Assembly: GCA_003219675.1 (NCBI GenBank)
Contig: QHPW01000002.1
Location: forward strand, 1 to 17,918
Length of the DNA stretch: 17,918 nucleotides
Reading direction: 5' to 3'
Origin: Verrucomicrobiota bacterium
Lineage (GTDB): Bacteria > Verrucomicrobiota > Verrucomicrobiia > Limisphaerales > AV2
In this document: positions 7,234-14,243 of the stretch, piece by piece
How positions within the stretch are numbered: position 1 is the first letter of the stretch
Layout: each line of letters opens with the position of its first letter
Position numbers and translations under genes: made by a program
Notes under the pieces: generated by a model
Seen by the model: only the letters and a program-made list of their open reading frames with translations
Database searches by the model: none
What the model was told of the DNA's origin: nothing

Positions 7234-8187
7234 TCACTTCGGCAGCCACTTCTCCCAGTTCCTGGCGAACTCCTCCATATTGTCCCGGGTCACCGGGATC
7301 AGCGCGCTGACGTCTTTGGCGTTGGGCGGGTCCTTCTTGAGATGGAGTTTGTTGATGAGATGCTCGACGGAACGGTGGCCCCATTCATAGACCTGTTGAG
7401 CGAGGAGAAGCTGGACGTGGCCGCTGCGCAGGTAGGCGAGTTCCGGCGGGAGGGCATCGACGGAAACGCACTTGACCGTGCCGGGCTGCCATTTCAAGGC
7501 GTTGTCAGTAAACAACGGCCAGCCGCCGACCATCGCCCAGCCGGTGATGTCCGGGTTGGACTGCATCACCTGTTCGACCCGGGCGGCGGCGTCCTGCGGA
7601 GTTTCTTTGTGGTAATAAACGTCGCGAATAGTGATGCCGGGATGCTTCTTCGCCGCGCTTTTCACGCCCTGGACGCGCTTCTGCAGATTGGGCGCGTTCT
7701 GATTGCCGGCCAGAACGGCCACGACGCCTTTGTCAACCATGAGCCTGGCGAGCTCGTCCATCACCTGTTCGCCGCATTTCACGTCGTCAATGGCGTAGGT
7801 GACGAAGCGTTTGCTGTTCGGCGCATCGGAGTCAAAGGTGGCCACCGGCACGCCGTTTTTCACGGCGGAATTGATGGCGTCGGTCAGTTTATTGGCGTCC
7901 GAGCAACTGACCGCGATGCCGTCGGCGCCGTTGATGACGAGCTGTTCGATGGCTTCGGCCTGTTTCTGCGCGTCCTCTTCGTTGGGCGTGCGCCAGTCGA
8001 TTTTGATTTCGATGCCATACTTTTTCCCGAGGTCGCGGGCGGCGTCCGTCGCGCCGACGCGAGCGGCCTGGAAGACCGGGTTGCTCTGTGACTTGGCCAC
8101 GAGGCCGAGAGTGTAGGATTTTTTCTGGGCCTGGGCTGACAGGATGCCGAAGGCAACGAAGATGGTCAGGATGATTTTCAGCTTCAT
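7234..8187 (-). CDS. Sugar ABC transporter periplasmic substrate-binding protein (RbsB-like)
   Basis: A 317-residue protein with a signal peptide (MKLKIILTIFVAFGILSAQA, predicted cut after AQA near residue 20) and a Peripla_BP_4 fold. Typical elements are YTLGLVAKSQSNPVFQAA at the start of the mature protein, EAIEQLVINGADGIAVS, a NGVPVATFDSDAP segment, the hinge-proximal VVAVLAGNQNAPN, and GWAMVGGWPLF in the second lobe. There is no lipobox, so it is probably a free periplasmic protein, as in Gram-negatives. It delivers ligand to the RbsC-like permease. The gene is the second in the minus-strand operon. It is preceded by a MITE-like element and followed by another inverted repeat, so its message segment may be separately stabilised. 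Ligand specificity cannot be assigned by eye. Confidence 0.93.
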   Translation of the reverse strand: MKLKIILTIFVAFGILSAQAQKKSYTLGLVAKSQSNPVFQAARVGATDAARDLGKKYGIEIKIDWRTPNEEDAQKQAEAIEQLVINGADGIAVSCSDANKLTDAINSAVKNGVPVATFDSDAPNSKRFVTYAIDDVKCGEQVMDELARLMVDKGVVAVLAGNQNAPNLQKRVQGVKSAAKKHPGITIRDVYYHKETPQDAAARVEQVMQSNPDITGWAMVGGWPLFTDNALKWQPGTVKCVSVDALPPELAYLRSGHVQLLLAQQVYEWGHRSVEHLINKLHLKKDPPNAKDVSALIPVTRDNMEEFARNWEKWLPK

Positions 8188-8223
8188 AGCATTTCTTTTT
8201 CAGGCTCAATCATCTGGTTTTTC

Positions 8224-8314
8224 GGTAGTGTCCTAATCTGCTTAAGGTGGGTGCGCCGCTGCCGCGGCGCACGGCGCTGCCGCAGCACCGCCGCCACCAA
8301 ATCAGGACACTACC
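8224..8314. mobile_element. MITE-like 91-bp inverted-repeat element with 8-bp target site duplication
   Basis: The ends are GGTAGTGTCCTAAT (left) and, inverted, GGTAGTGTCCTGAT (right). The GC-rich interior continues to pair imperfectly (GGTGG...CCACC). The element is flanked exactly by the direct repeat GGTTTTTC at 8216-8223 and 8315-8322, which is what a transposition event leaves. It has no coding capacity, so it must have been mobilised by a transposase encoded elsewhere. It lies between the permease stop (8400) and the binding-protein start (8187), inside the operon. An 8-bp duplication with GG-starting ends would suit an IS1595-type transposase, among others; this is tentative. Confidence 0.8.
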
Positions 8315-8399
8315 GGTTTTTCAGTTTGGTCTGCTTCTTTCGCGTGCGGCAATGAGTGATTGATGCTCAGGAGATTGTTACCCCGACCTCACCGGAGCT

Positions 8400-9500
8400 T
8401 CAAACGGTTTTCGTGAGCCGCCGTTTCGCCAGCCAGGTGTTGAACTGATCGAGCATGACCGCCAGGATGACGACCGCGCCGATGATGATCCGGCTGTAAC
8501 TCTGATCGATGCGGAGAATCACAATGCCATTGTCGATCATCTTGATAATGAGCGCGCCGAGGAGCGCACCGAGGGCCGAGCCTCTGCCGCCGGACAAACT
8601 CGCTCCTCCCACGACCGCCGAGGCGATCACGTCCAGTTCGTAGCCGGCGCCGTCGCCGGACGAGGCGCTGCCGTAGTAGCCGATGGCCAGCAACGCGGCG
8701 ATGCCCGCGCTCAAACCGGAGATGACATAGACGCTGAGTTTCACTCGTTCGACGCGCACGCCGCTGTAACGGCTGGCCAGTTCGTTGCCGCCAACGGCGT
8801 AGATGCGCCTGCCGGCCGCGAGCCTGGTCAGGTAAACGGTCCCCAGGATTGTCACCAGGACCATCACCAGAAACGGCACCAGGCGCAAGCCGCCGTAAAC
8901 CTCCCACTTGACGAGATCGGGAAAGGCCGTGGCAAATGTGCCGACCGATTGGCCGGCCGTGATGACGAAGGCCACTCCCCGGTAGATGGTCATGGTTCCC
9001 AGGGTGATGATGAACGGATGAACTTTGAGCGCGACGATCATGCCGCCGTACAGCAGACCACAAAGCGTGGCGGACCCGATGCATACGGCCATGCCCAACG
9101 GCACGCACAGCCAGGGTGAAACTGAACTGTGCGGCCCGTCTGTGCCAAAGCGGTGCAGCACCAGAGCCGCCAGCACCGAGGCGAGCGCATAGACCGCGCC
9201 CACGGACAGGTCGATGCCCCCGCAGATGATGACGAACGTCGCGCCCACTGCCATGACGGCGAAGAAGCTGGTGTCCTTGGCGAGGTTGATGAGGTTCTGG
9301 GCATTGAAGAACTTGTTCCTTTCAACCATGATTTTCTCGATCTCGCCTGCGGCATTTTTTTTGAATTCCGGCCTTTCGACCCTTCCACCGAAGAGGGTCA
9401 GCAGTAGGCCGAGCAGGAAGATTACGACCAGCAGGCCACCTTCCTGAAGGCGAACGACCGGACGAGAAGTTGCCTTGTTTTCCGTGCCGGATGAACTCAT
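8400..9500 (-). CDS. Sugar ABC transporter permease (RbsC-like)
   Basis: A 366-residue inner-membrane protein of the BPD_transp_2 family with about 8-10 hydrophobic segments, the first at residues 22-37. Family hallmarks are CGGIDLSVGAVYALASV, HPFIITLGTMTIYRG, the cytoplasmic coupling region GGNELASRYSGVRVERVK (about 237-254), and VIASAVVGGASLSGGRGS near 291-308. It has an unusually polar stretch (about 40-62, VERPEFKKNAAGEIEK) between the first hydrophobic segment and NLINLAKDT, presumably a periplasmic loop. The start was set at ATG 9500 (MSSSGTENK); the frame extends to 9617, but the extra 39 residues lack family similarity. It is the first gene of the operon and is read divergently from tolQ. 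The ATPase that drives it is three genes downstream. Confidence 0.93.
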   Translation of the reverse strand: MSSSGTENKATSRPVVRLQEGGLLVVIFLLGLLLTLFGGRVERPEFKKNAAGEIEKIMVERNKFFNAQNLINLAKDTSFFAVMAVGATFVIICGGIDLSVGAVYALASVLAALVLHRFGTDGPHSSVSPWLCVPLGMAVCIGSATLCGLLYGGMIVALKVHPFIITLGTMTIYRGVAFVITAGQSVGTFATAFPDLVKWEVYGGLRLVPFLVMVLVTILGTVYLTRLAAGRRIYAVGGNELASRYSGVRVERVKLSVYVISGLSAGIAALLAIGYYGSASSGDGAGYELDVIASAVVGGASLSGGRGSALGALLGALIIKMIDNGIVILRIDQSYSRIIIGAVVILAVMLDQFNTWLAKRRLTKTV

Positions 9501-9791
9501 GCGATGGGGCCGGACGCTAACAAACAACCGCCTGCCCGACAAGGCGAATGCGGCGCAGGTGCCGAGCTCACGGGTAGAAAATTTCTTCAAAAAAAGGTTG
9601 AAAAAGAATTGAATCATTTGTTGAGTTGCGGGGTCAACTCAACACGAGTCGGACTTCCAGCGCGTTCTTTTTGGAGCGCGACGGGGCTAACCGGCTCGAA
9701 CTCGCCCAAAAGTTTTTGACCATTTCGCCGTGTGGCGTTAAACCAATTCGGTCAAAAATGCACGTTTGCACTGGATTTTGCCGACAACCAA
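9501..9791. other. Divergent intergenic region between ABC operon and Tol-Pal operon
   Basis: This 291-base region must contain the promoters of both the minus-strand ABC operon and the plus-strand tolQ gene. It holds one perfect palindrome (listed separately at 9620-9643) and an A-rich tract at about 9588-9607. I see no complete pair of consensus promoter hexamers that I would defend, and no coding frame with family similarity. Confidence 0.6.
9620..9643. promoter_or_regulatory. Perfect 9-bp palindrome with 6-base spacer, candidate operator
   Basis: The half-sites GTTGAGTTG (9620-9628) and CAACTCAAC (9635-9643) are exact reverse complements separated by CGGGGT. The site lies about 120 bases upstream of the permease ATG and 150 bases upstream of the tolQ ATG, in the only region that can hold both promoters. 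Its size and symmetry suit a dimeric regulator. A small transcribed hairpin is the alternative. No regulator gene lies nearby. Confidence 0.45.
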
Positions 9792-10541
9792 ATGAATGAT
9801 CCGGTTTACTTTCTGGCGGCCGCCTCCAGCCAATACGAGCTGGTTTACGTGTGGAACCAGGCCACCCCGGAAGCGAAGATCATCATCTTTACGTTGCTCA
9901 TTTTTTCAGTCGTGGCCTGGTCGGTGATGGGGTCGAAGGCGGTCCAGATGCGGAGGGCGAAGAAGTTGAACCAACTCTTCAACGCCGAGTTCCGACAGCA
10001 GAACAACGTGCTGGCCATCCATGATCGGCGCATTCAAGTGGAAGGTTGCCCCTTGTTTACGGTCTATCAGGAGGGTTGCCTGGAGCTGGATGCCCGCTTG
10101 AAGACAGCCGGCGGCGGAGGGCGCAAACCGGTCCTCTCGCTCAAGGCCACGGAGCATGTGAAACGGACCCTGGAACGGGCGGTGGCCCAGGAATCGTTGA
10201 AACTGGAGTCGGGTTTGATCCTGCTGGCGATTGCGGTCAGCGGCGCGCCGTTCCTGGGACTGCTGGGGACCGTTTGGGGAGTCATGAGCACGTTCGGCCA
10301 CGTCGCCCAGGCTCAGAACGCGAGTCTGACACAAATGGCCCCCGGGGTCGCGGCGGCATTGATCACCACGGTCGCCGGCCTGCTCGTCGCCATTCCGTCG
10401 ATGTTCGGCTACAACTGGCTCGTGCACACCTTGCGCGCGCTCACGGTCGAATTGGACAACTTCGCTCAGGAACTCGTCTCCAAAATGGAAATCGAGTACC
10501 TCAGAGACGAGGATGAAGTGTTCCGCGCCAAAGATGAATAA
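9792..10541 (+). CDS. tolQ: TolQ/ExbB/MotA-family proton channel protein
   Basis: A 249-residue inner-membrane protein with three membrane segments (about 28-46, 142-166, 185-208), the topology of TolQ and ExbB. The cytoplasmic loop between segments 1 and 2 carries the usual helical sequence (VKRTLERAVAQESLKLE). The signature is in segments 2-3: APFLGLLGTVWGVMSTF, then MAPGVAAALITTVAGLLVAIP. With TolR it forms the proton-driven motor that energises the TolA-like protein. I chose ATG 9792 because segment 1 and typical N-terminal residues follow it; the frame also opens 60 bases upstream. It is called TolQ rather than ExbB because tolR, a TolA-like gene, tolB and pal follow. A 288-base gap with repeats separates it from tolR, which is unusual for this operon. 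Confidence 0.9.
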   Translation: MNDPVYFLAAASSQYELVYVWNQATPEAKIIIFTLLIFSVVAWSVMGSKAVQMRRAKKLNQLFNAEFRQQNNVLAIHDRRIQVEGCPLFTVYQEGCLELDARLKTAGGGGRKPVLSLKATEHVKRTLERAVAQESLKLESGLILLAIAVSGAPFLGLLGTVWGVMSTFGHVAQAQNASLTQMAPGVAAALITTVAGLLVAIPSMFGYNWLVHTLRALTVELDNFAQELVSKMEIEYLRDEDEVFRAKDE

Positions 10542-10829
10542 ACGGAAGATGCGTCGAGCCCTCGGTCCTCGACCTTTGAGGAGTGTCGCCCCACCAGGTA
10601 CATGGAAAGCCTCGACCTCCAACTCTGGACGCGCATTGGGACCATGAACCGCCCCCTCACCCGCCCTGCGGGCACCCTCTCCCCCTCGGAGGGGGAGAGG
10701 GCGGGGTGAGGGGGCGGGTTCATGGAAAGGTCTGTCGAGTGTCCAGAGTCGAAAGTCGAAAGCGACCCGCGACCCGTGACCTGCGGCTCGCGGCGTTGGA
10801 ACTTGTCCCCTTGGGCTCCGACTAACCAT
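10542..10829. other. Non-coding gap between tolQ and tolR holding two repeat elements
   Basis: The gap contains, in order, a degenerate copy of the GTCGAGCCCT...GTCGCCCCACC element (10553-10595) and a strong GC-rich inverted repeat (10644-10723). Outer inverted octamers, CTCTGGAC (10623-10630) and GTCCAGAG (10741-10748), flank the latter. The remainder up to the tolR ATG shows no gene and no clear ribosome binding site. Confidence 0.7.
10644..10723. repeat. GC-rich hairpin repeat, copy 1 (tolQ-tolR gap)
   Basis: The arms start ATGAACCGCCCCCTCACC and end GGTGAGGGGGCGGGTTCAT, with a second stem (CCCTCTCCCCCTC/GAGGGGGAGAGGG) towards the centre. Similar elements occur at 13997-14082 and, on the other strand and more diverged, at 17826-17888. 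The shared core order is ATGAACC, a C-rich block, CCCTCTCC and the reverse. From memory this is a widespread intergenic repeat in environmental bacteria, often seen as spurious PHPALSP-type translations. In mRNA it would form a very stable hairpin. Confidence 0.8.
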
Positions 10830-11249
10830 ATGCGACGCTTCTCCCAACGCAGTTCGCTGGTGACGTTGAGCGAGATCAATATCACGCCGTTGCTCGATCT
10901 GGCGTTTGTGTTGTTGATCATCTTCGTGATCACGACCCCCCTGCTGGAGCAGAGCCTGGAGCTGAAGTTGCCCAAAGGCGGCCGACCGGACCGGCCGGTG
11001 AACGAGAGAGACTTTCATACCGTCGAAATCAGCCCCAGAGGCTACTACGTCTTCGACGGGAAGGCGATGACCGTGCCGCAGATCGAGAAAGCGCTGGTCA
11101 ACGACGCGCGGGTCAATCCCAACCTGGTGCTCCGCATCCGGGCGGACAAATCGACGCCGTACGATTTCGTTTTCCAGGTGCAGGACATGTGCGCCAATCA
11201 CGGCATAAAAATTTCGCTCCGTTCCGAGGCGCGGGAAAGCAAGCGATGA
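10830..11249 (+). CDS. tolR: TolR/ExbD-family biopolymer transport protein
   Basis: A 139-residue protein with a short cytoplasmic N-terminus, one membrane segment (about 20-38) and a periplasmic domain. The segment INITPLLDLAFVLLIIF contains the conserved proton-carrying Asp (Asp23), the key residue of ExbD and TolR. The periplasmic domain shows the common pattern LELKLPKGG and then VLRIRADKSTPYDFVFQVQD. It pairs with TolQ to convert proton flow into movement of the TolA-like protein. ATG 10830 is chosen because the segment before it is translated repeat sequence. The stop overlaps the start of the TonB/TolA-like gene (ATGA at 11246-11249), so the two are translationally coupled. Confidence 0.9.
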   Translation: MRRFSQRSSLVTLSEINITPLLDLAFVLLIIFVITTPLLEQSLELKLPKGGRPDRPVNERDFHTVEISPRGYYVFDGKAMTVPQIEKALVNDARVNPNLVLRIRADKSTPYDFVFQVQDMCANHGIKISLRSEARESKR

Positions 11250-12109
11250 ACCGGTTGCAAAAAAAATGTCTGATCGCTTCGATGGGGCTGCACGCGCTCC
11301 TTTGCCTGATTTTGGTCGTCGGCCCGGCGTTCCTGTCTTCGAGACAAAAAGAACTCGACCTCCCGATCCTCGAAGTCATTCCGGACAGGTTGACCGACGC
11401 GCCGTTCTCCGGTGGAGGAAATCCGAACGCGAGACCGCCGGCGCCGCAACTCCAGCCGGCTCCGCTTCAACCGCCGTTGCAGCAACCGAAGCCGCCCAAA
11501 GTCGAGAGCAAACCGCCGCCGGAACCGAAAACGGCGGCCAAACCCGAACCCGATGTCGCGCCGGCGGAAATCAAACGCGAAAAACCGAAACCGGAAATCA
11601 AGGTGGACACGACGGTTGTAAAACGGCCCAACAAGCCCGAAAAGAACACGCCGAAACCGGATACGGACGAGGCGAAAGCCAAGGCGCGGGCCGAAGCCGA
11701 GGCGCGTCGTCGAACCGCCCGGCAACTCCTGGCCCGGATCAAAGACTCCTCTGAGAAGATCAATGAGAATTTGTCGCCGGGCACGACGATCGAGCTGCGG
11801 GGACCGGGCGGCGAAGCGTATGCCAATTACGCTCAGGTCGTGAAAACCTATTATGACCAGGCCTGGATCGACCCCGAAGAAGTCGCGGACGACGACGCGA
11901 CGGTGGAGGTCAAAGTGGTCATTGCGCGCGATGGCCGGGTGATTTCCGATTCGATGATTAAACGGTCGGGAATTCCGGCCATGGACAAGTCCGTGCAAAA
12001 CGCGTTGGATCGGGTCCAGAAACTGCCGTCTTTCCCGGAAGCGGCCAAGGAAGCTCAGCGGACCTTCATGATCAATTTCAATCTCAAAGCAAAACGATTA
12101 CTCGGATGA
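11246..12109 (+). CDS. TonB/TolA-like energy transducer
   Basis: A 287-residue protein with one N-terminal membrane anchor (about 9-30), a long Pro/Lys/Glu-rich spacer (about 60-150), an Ala/Arg/Glu-rich helical stretch (about 143-170) and a C-terminal TonB_C-type domain (about 205-287, VEVKVVIARDGRVISDSMIKRSG). The anchor carries Ser12 and His16 in the S-x3-H spacing that TonB and TolA use to engage the TolQ/ExbB-TolR/ExbD motor. Its place between tolR and tolB means it most likely serves as TolA, linking the inner-membrane motor to TolB and Pal, but the C-terminal domain is of the general TonB/TolA type. Start and stop both overlap neighbours through ATGA, so tolR, this gene and tolB are tightly coupled. 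Confidence 0.88.
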   Translation: MNRLQKKCLIASMGLHALLCLILVVGPAFLSSRQKELDLPILEVIPDRLTDAPFSGGGNPNARPPAPQLQPAPLQPPLQQPKPPKVESKPPPEPKTAAKPEPDVAPAEIKREKPKPEIKVDTTVVKRPNKPEKNTPKPDTDEAKAKARAEAEARRRTARQLLARIKDSSEKINENLSPGTTIELRGPGGEAYANYAQVVKTYYDQAWIDPEEVADDDATVEVKVVIARDGRVISDSMIKRSGIPAMDKSVQNALDRVQKLPSFPEAAKEAQRTFMINFNLKAKRLLG

Positions 12110-13275
12110 AATATCAACACTCGTTTAGGCCTCTGTTTATTCTCCTGGCTTCACTGGCCATCTGCCTGGCGCCGCCTTCGGCCCAGGAACAAATCGACAT
12201 CACGCACGCGGGGGGATCCAAGCGCATTCCGATCTCGTTGGAGGGATACACCGGCGAAGTGTTGAACGTCCTGACATTCGACCTGGAAATCCAGGGCTTC
12301 GAAGTCACCGGCGCGGACAAGGCGCAATACCTGGTCAGCGGCAGCGGCAACAGCGACGTGACCGGCCACCTCACCGACCGCGTCAGCAAGACCACGTTGC
12401 TTTCGGTGAAATACACCGGCGGCACGCTCCGCTCGGAGGCGCACACGCTGTCCGACGCCATCGTGGAAAAAATCACCGGCCGCAGCGGCATCGCGCGGAC
12501 CAAGATCGCCTTCAAGGTCGAGACGGGTCAGAACAGTGAAATCTACGTCGCCGACTATGACGGCCACAACGCCCAGCAGGTGACGCAGGACCACACCATC
12601 AACCGCGACCCTGCTTGGGTGCCTGGCCGGCGCGTTCTCTATTACACCTCCTACAAAGCCGGGAACCCGGACATTTACATGCACGACTTGCAGAGCGGCA
12701 CGCGTCGCGCCTTTGCCCGGTATCCTGGATTGAACGCCGGCGCGGCCCCGTCCCCGGACGGGCGGCGGGTGGCGCTGGTTCTGAGCAAAGGCGGCAGCCC
12801 GGACATTTATGTTTGCGATGCGGACAGCGGCAATTTAAATCAATTGACGAAAACGAAAGAGGCCGAGTCGTCGCCCTGCTGGTCGCCGGACGGCCGGACG
12901 ATTTGCTTCTCGTCGCGGCACGAGGGCAGGTCGGCGCTGTTTACGGTGCCGGCGGGCGGCGGACCGATGCGCCGGCTGTCCACGGGCGGGGCCTTGAACT
13001 GCACCGAGCCGGATTGGTCTCCGGACGGGAAGCAGATTGTTTTTACCAGGCTGGTCGGGGACTTCGAGATATGTGTCGTCCCGGCCGGCGGCAGCGCGAT
13101 GACGCCCCTGGTGGCGGGCGAGGACCCCTCCTGGGCGCCGAACTCGCGCACCGTGATTTTCACACGACGTGTGAAAGGCAAAAGAGTGGTCTCTTTGCTT
13201 GACGTGCCCACCAAACAAACTAAGGATATTCAACAAACTTCAGGAAGCTGTTCCCAGCCCTGTTGGGCCAAATGA
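12106..13275 (+). CDS. tolB: Tol-Pal system periplasmic protein TolB
   Basis: A 389-residue protein with a signal peptide (cut near residue 26, PSA|QEQ), an N-terminal TolB domain (about 28-130, with RIPISLEGYTG and FDLEIQGF) and a C-terminal beta-propeller of WD40-like PD40 repeats. The repeats are visible as recurring PSPDGRRVAL, CWSPDGRTICFSS, PDWSPDGKQIVFT and PSWAPNSRTVIFT blocks, alternating with SPDIYVCD/SEIYVAD strands. It acts in the periplasm and binds Pal, modulating the link between outer membrane and peptidoglycan during division. The ATG overlaps the stop of the TonB/TolA-like gene by 4 bases. It ends 22 bases before pal. Length is slightly below the ~430 residues of E. coli TolB. 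Confidence 0.93.
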   Translation: MKYQHSFRPLFILLASLAICLAPPSAQEQIDITHAGGSKRIPISLEGYTGEVLNVLTFDLEIQGFEVTGADKAQYLVSGSGNSDVTGHLTDRVSKTTLLSVKYTGGTLRSEAHTLSDAIVEKITGRSGIARTKIAFKVETGQNSEIYVADYDGHNAQQVTQDHTINRDPAWVPGRRVLYYTSYKAGNPDIYMHDLQSGTRRAFARYPGLNAGAAPSPDGRRVALVLSKGGSPDIYVCDADSGNLNQLTKTKEAESSPCWSPDGRTICFSSRHEGRSALFTVPAGGGPMRRLSTGGALNCTEPDWSPDGKQIVFTRLVGDFEICVVPAGGSAMTPLVAGEDPSWAPNSRTVIFTRRVKGKRVVSLLDVPTKQTKDIQQTSGSCSQPCWAK

Positions 13276-13297
13276 AACGTTCCTGTTACAAATCACC

Positions 13298-13894
13298 ATG
13301 AAATACACAAACATTCCGAAGCTTTTAGTGGCCGTGTTGATTTTGTCATTCGGAGTCGTGGGTTGCCAACCCAAACCGAAATCGCCGACACCGATTGTGG
13401 GAAGGACAGGAAATCCCATTGGAACGGGTGAGCCATCTGGAATTGAACGCGGAACGCCGCTTGCGCCAGACCAGAATCCCAGGCCCGTCATAGGAGAGCA
13501 AATCCCTCTGGGAAAGCGGCTGAATGTTGAAGACTATACTCCGGATCCGGGTCGCTTCGCGGCCAACACGGTTTATTTTGATTTCGATCGCGCGACGGTC
13601 AAGCCGGGCGAGACAGGCAAGATCGACGAAGTGGTCAGGTACTTGCAGGCGAATCCGAACCAGGCGGTGCAGATCGAGGGCCACTGCGACGAGCGCGGGA
13701 CCGAGCAGTACAATCTTTCCCTCGGCGACCGCCGTGCGCTGGCAGTCCGCGAATACATGGTGACGGCGGGCATTCAGGCCGAACGCGTTTTCACCATCAG
13801 CTACGGTGAAGCGCGCCCGGCCGTTCCCGGTCACAACGAGGCCGCCTGGTCGAAGAACCGCCGCGGCGTGTTCGTGCTGCTCACGCCGAAATGA
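13298..13894 (+). CDS. pal: Peptidoglycan-associated lipoprotein Pal
   Basis: A 198-residue lipoprotein with a signal sequence ending in VVGC (lipidated Cys23), a Pro/Gly-rich linker (24-80) and a C-terminal OmpA-like domain (about 90-198). The domain has VYFDFDRATVKP at its start, the meso-diaminopimelate-binding block EGHCDERGTEQYN, then the conserved Arg pair region LGDRRALAVREYM and the late motif SYGEARP. It anchors the outer membrane to peptidoglycan and is the final component of the Tol-Pal chain. I chose ATG 13298 for the lipoprotein signal; the open frame extends upstream into tolB. No cpoB/ybgF gene follows; a repeat-rich gap does. The gap begins with a strong inverted repeat that may end the transcript. 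Confidence 0.95.
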   Translation: MKYTNIPKLLVAVLILSFGVVGCQPKPKSPTPIVGRTGNPIGTGEPSGIERGTPLAPDQNPRPVIGEQIPLGKRLNVEDYTPDPGRFAANTVYFDFDRATVKPGETGKIDEVVRYLQANPNQAVQIEGHCDERGTEQYNLSLGDRRALAVREYMVTAGIQAERVFTISYGEARPAVPGHNEAAWSKNRRGVFVLLTPK

Positions 13895-13920
13895 CAAGCA
13901 CTGGTGCAGTTTGCGTTTTC

Positions 13921-13993
13921 GGTGGGGCGAGACTCCGTCGAGCCCTGATTTCTATCCATTGGAGGTGAGGGCTCGACGGAGTCTCGCCCCACC
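13921..13993. repeat. Perfect 26-bp inverted repeat after pal
   Basis: The arms 13921-13946 (beginning GGTGGGGCGAGACTCC) and 13968-13993 (ending GGAGTCTCGCCCCACC) are exact reverse complements around a 21-base loop. The hairpin would be very stable. It lies 26 bases after the pal stop, so it could serve as transcript end protection, but there is no U-run after it and it is not a standard intrinsic terminator. A decayed relative lies at 10553-10595. Confidence 0.85.
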
Positions 13994-13996
13994 CCC

Positions 13997-14082
13997 ATGA
14001 ACCGGTCGGAATCCCCTCAACCGCCCTTCGGGCACCTTCTCCCCCATTGGTGGAGAAGGATGGGATGAGGCGTGCGGTTCAT
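13997..14082. repeat. GC-rich hairpin repeat, copy 2 (pal-tatA gap)
   Basis: The ends ATGAACCG (13997-14004) and CGGTTCAT (14075-14082) are perfect inverted copies. An inner stem CCTTCTCC (14035-14042) / GGAGAAGG (14052-14059) surrounds a short loop. The order of blocks matches copy 1 at 10644-10723 (ATGAACC, CCCTCA, CCGCCCT, GGGCACC, CTCTCC or TTCTCC, and reverse), with several substitutions. It begins 3 bases after the 26-bp inverted repeat. Confidence 0.75.
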
Positions 14083-14243
14083 GGGAGAGCTTCGCCCGGA
14101 ACTGTAGCCCCAGGTAGCGATTGGGGTTGCCCCTGGATCGCAATGATGCGGTTTGGATTCGGGAACCGCAGGCGCCTCGGCCCGGTTTTCAGGCTTTACG
14201 AGCGGTGTTCCTTGGCTTATTTTCGGGGACGATAGGTGATTAT

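Larger units (their letters stand above)
13895..14243. other. Repeat-filled gap between pal and tatA
   Basis: This 349-base non-coding stretch contains a perfect 26-bp inverted repeat (13921-13993), a diverged hairpin repeat (13997-14082) and about 160 further bases leading to tatA. In the last part I see only a small CCAGG/CCTGG inverted pair near 14111-14135 and an AGGTGAT ribosome binding site before the tatA ATG. No RNA gene is recognised. Confidence 0.7.

Noticed and set aside
8188..8399. Possible riboswitch or leader RNA upstream of the binding-protein gene
   Set aside because: The strong GC hairpin is fully explained by the MITE-like element with its target duplication.
9906..11201. 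Minus-strand frame of 431 residues spanning tolQ, the repeat gap and tolR
   Set aside because: It is an antisense shadow; part of it is simply the translated hairpin repeat.
14083..14243. Possible small RNA in the stretch before tatA
   Set aside because: Only a 5-bp CCAGG/CCTGG pairing is visible; no terminator or promoter supports an RNA gene.
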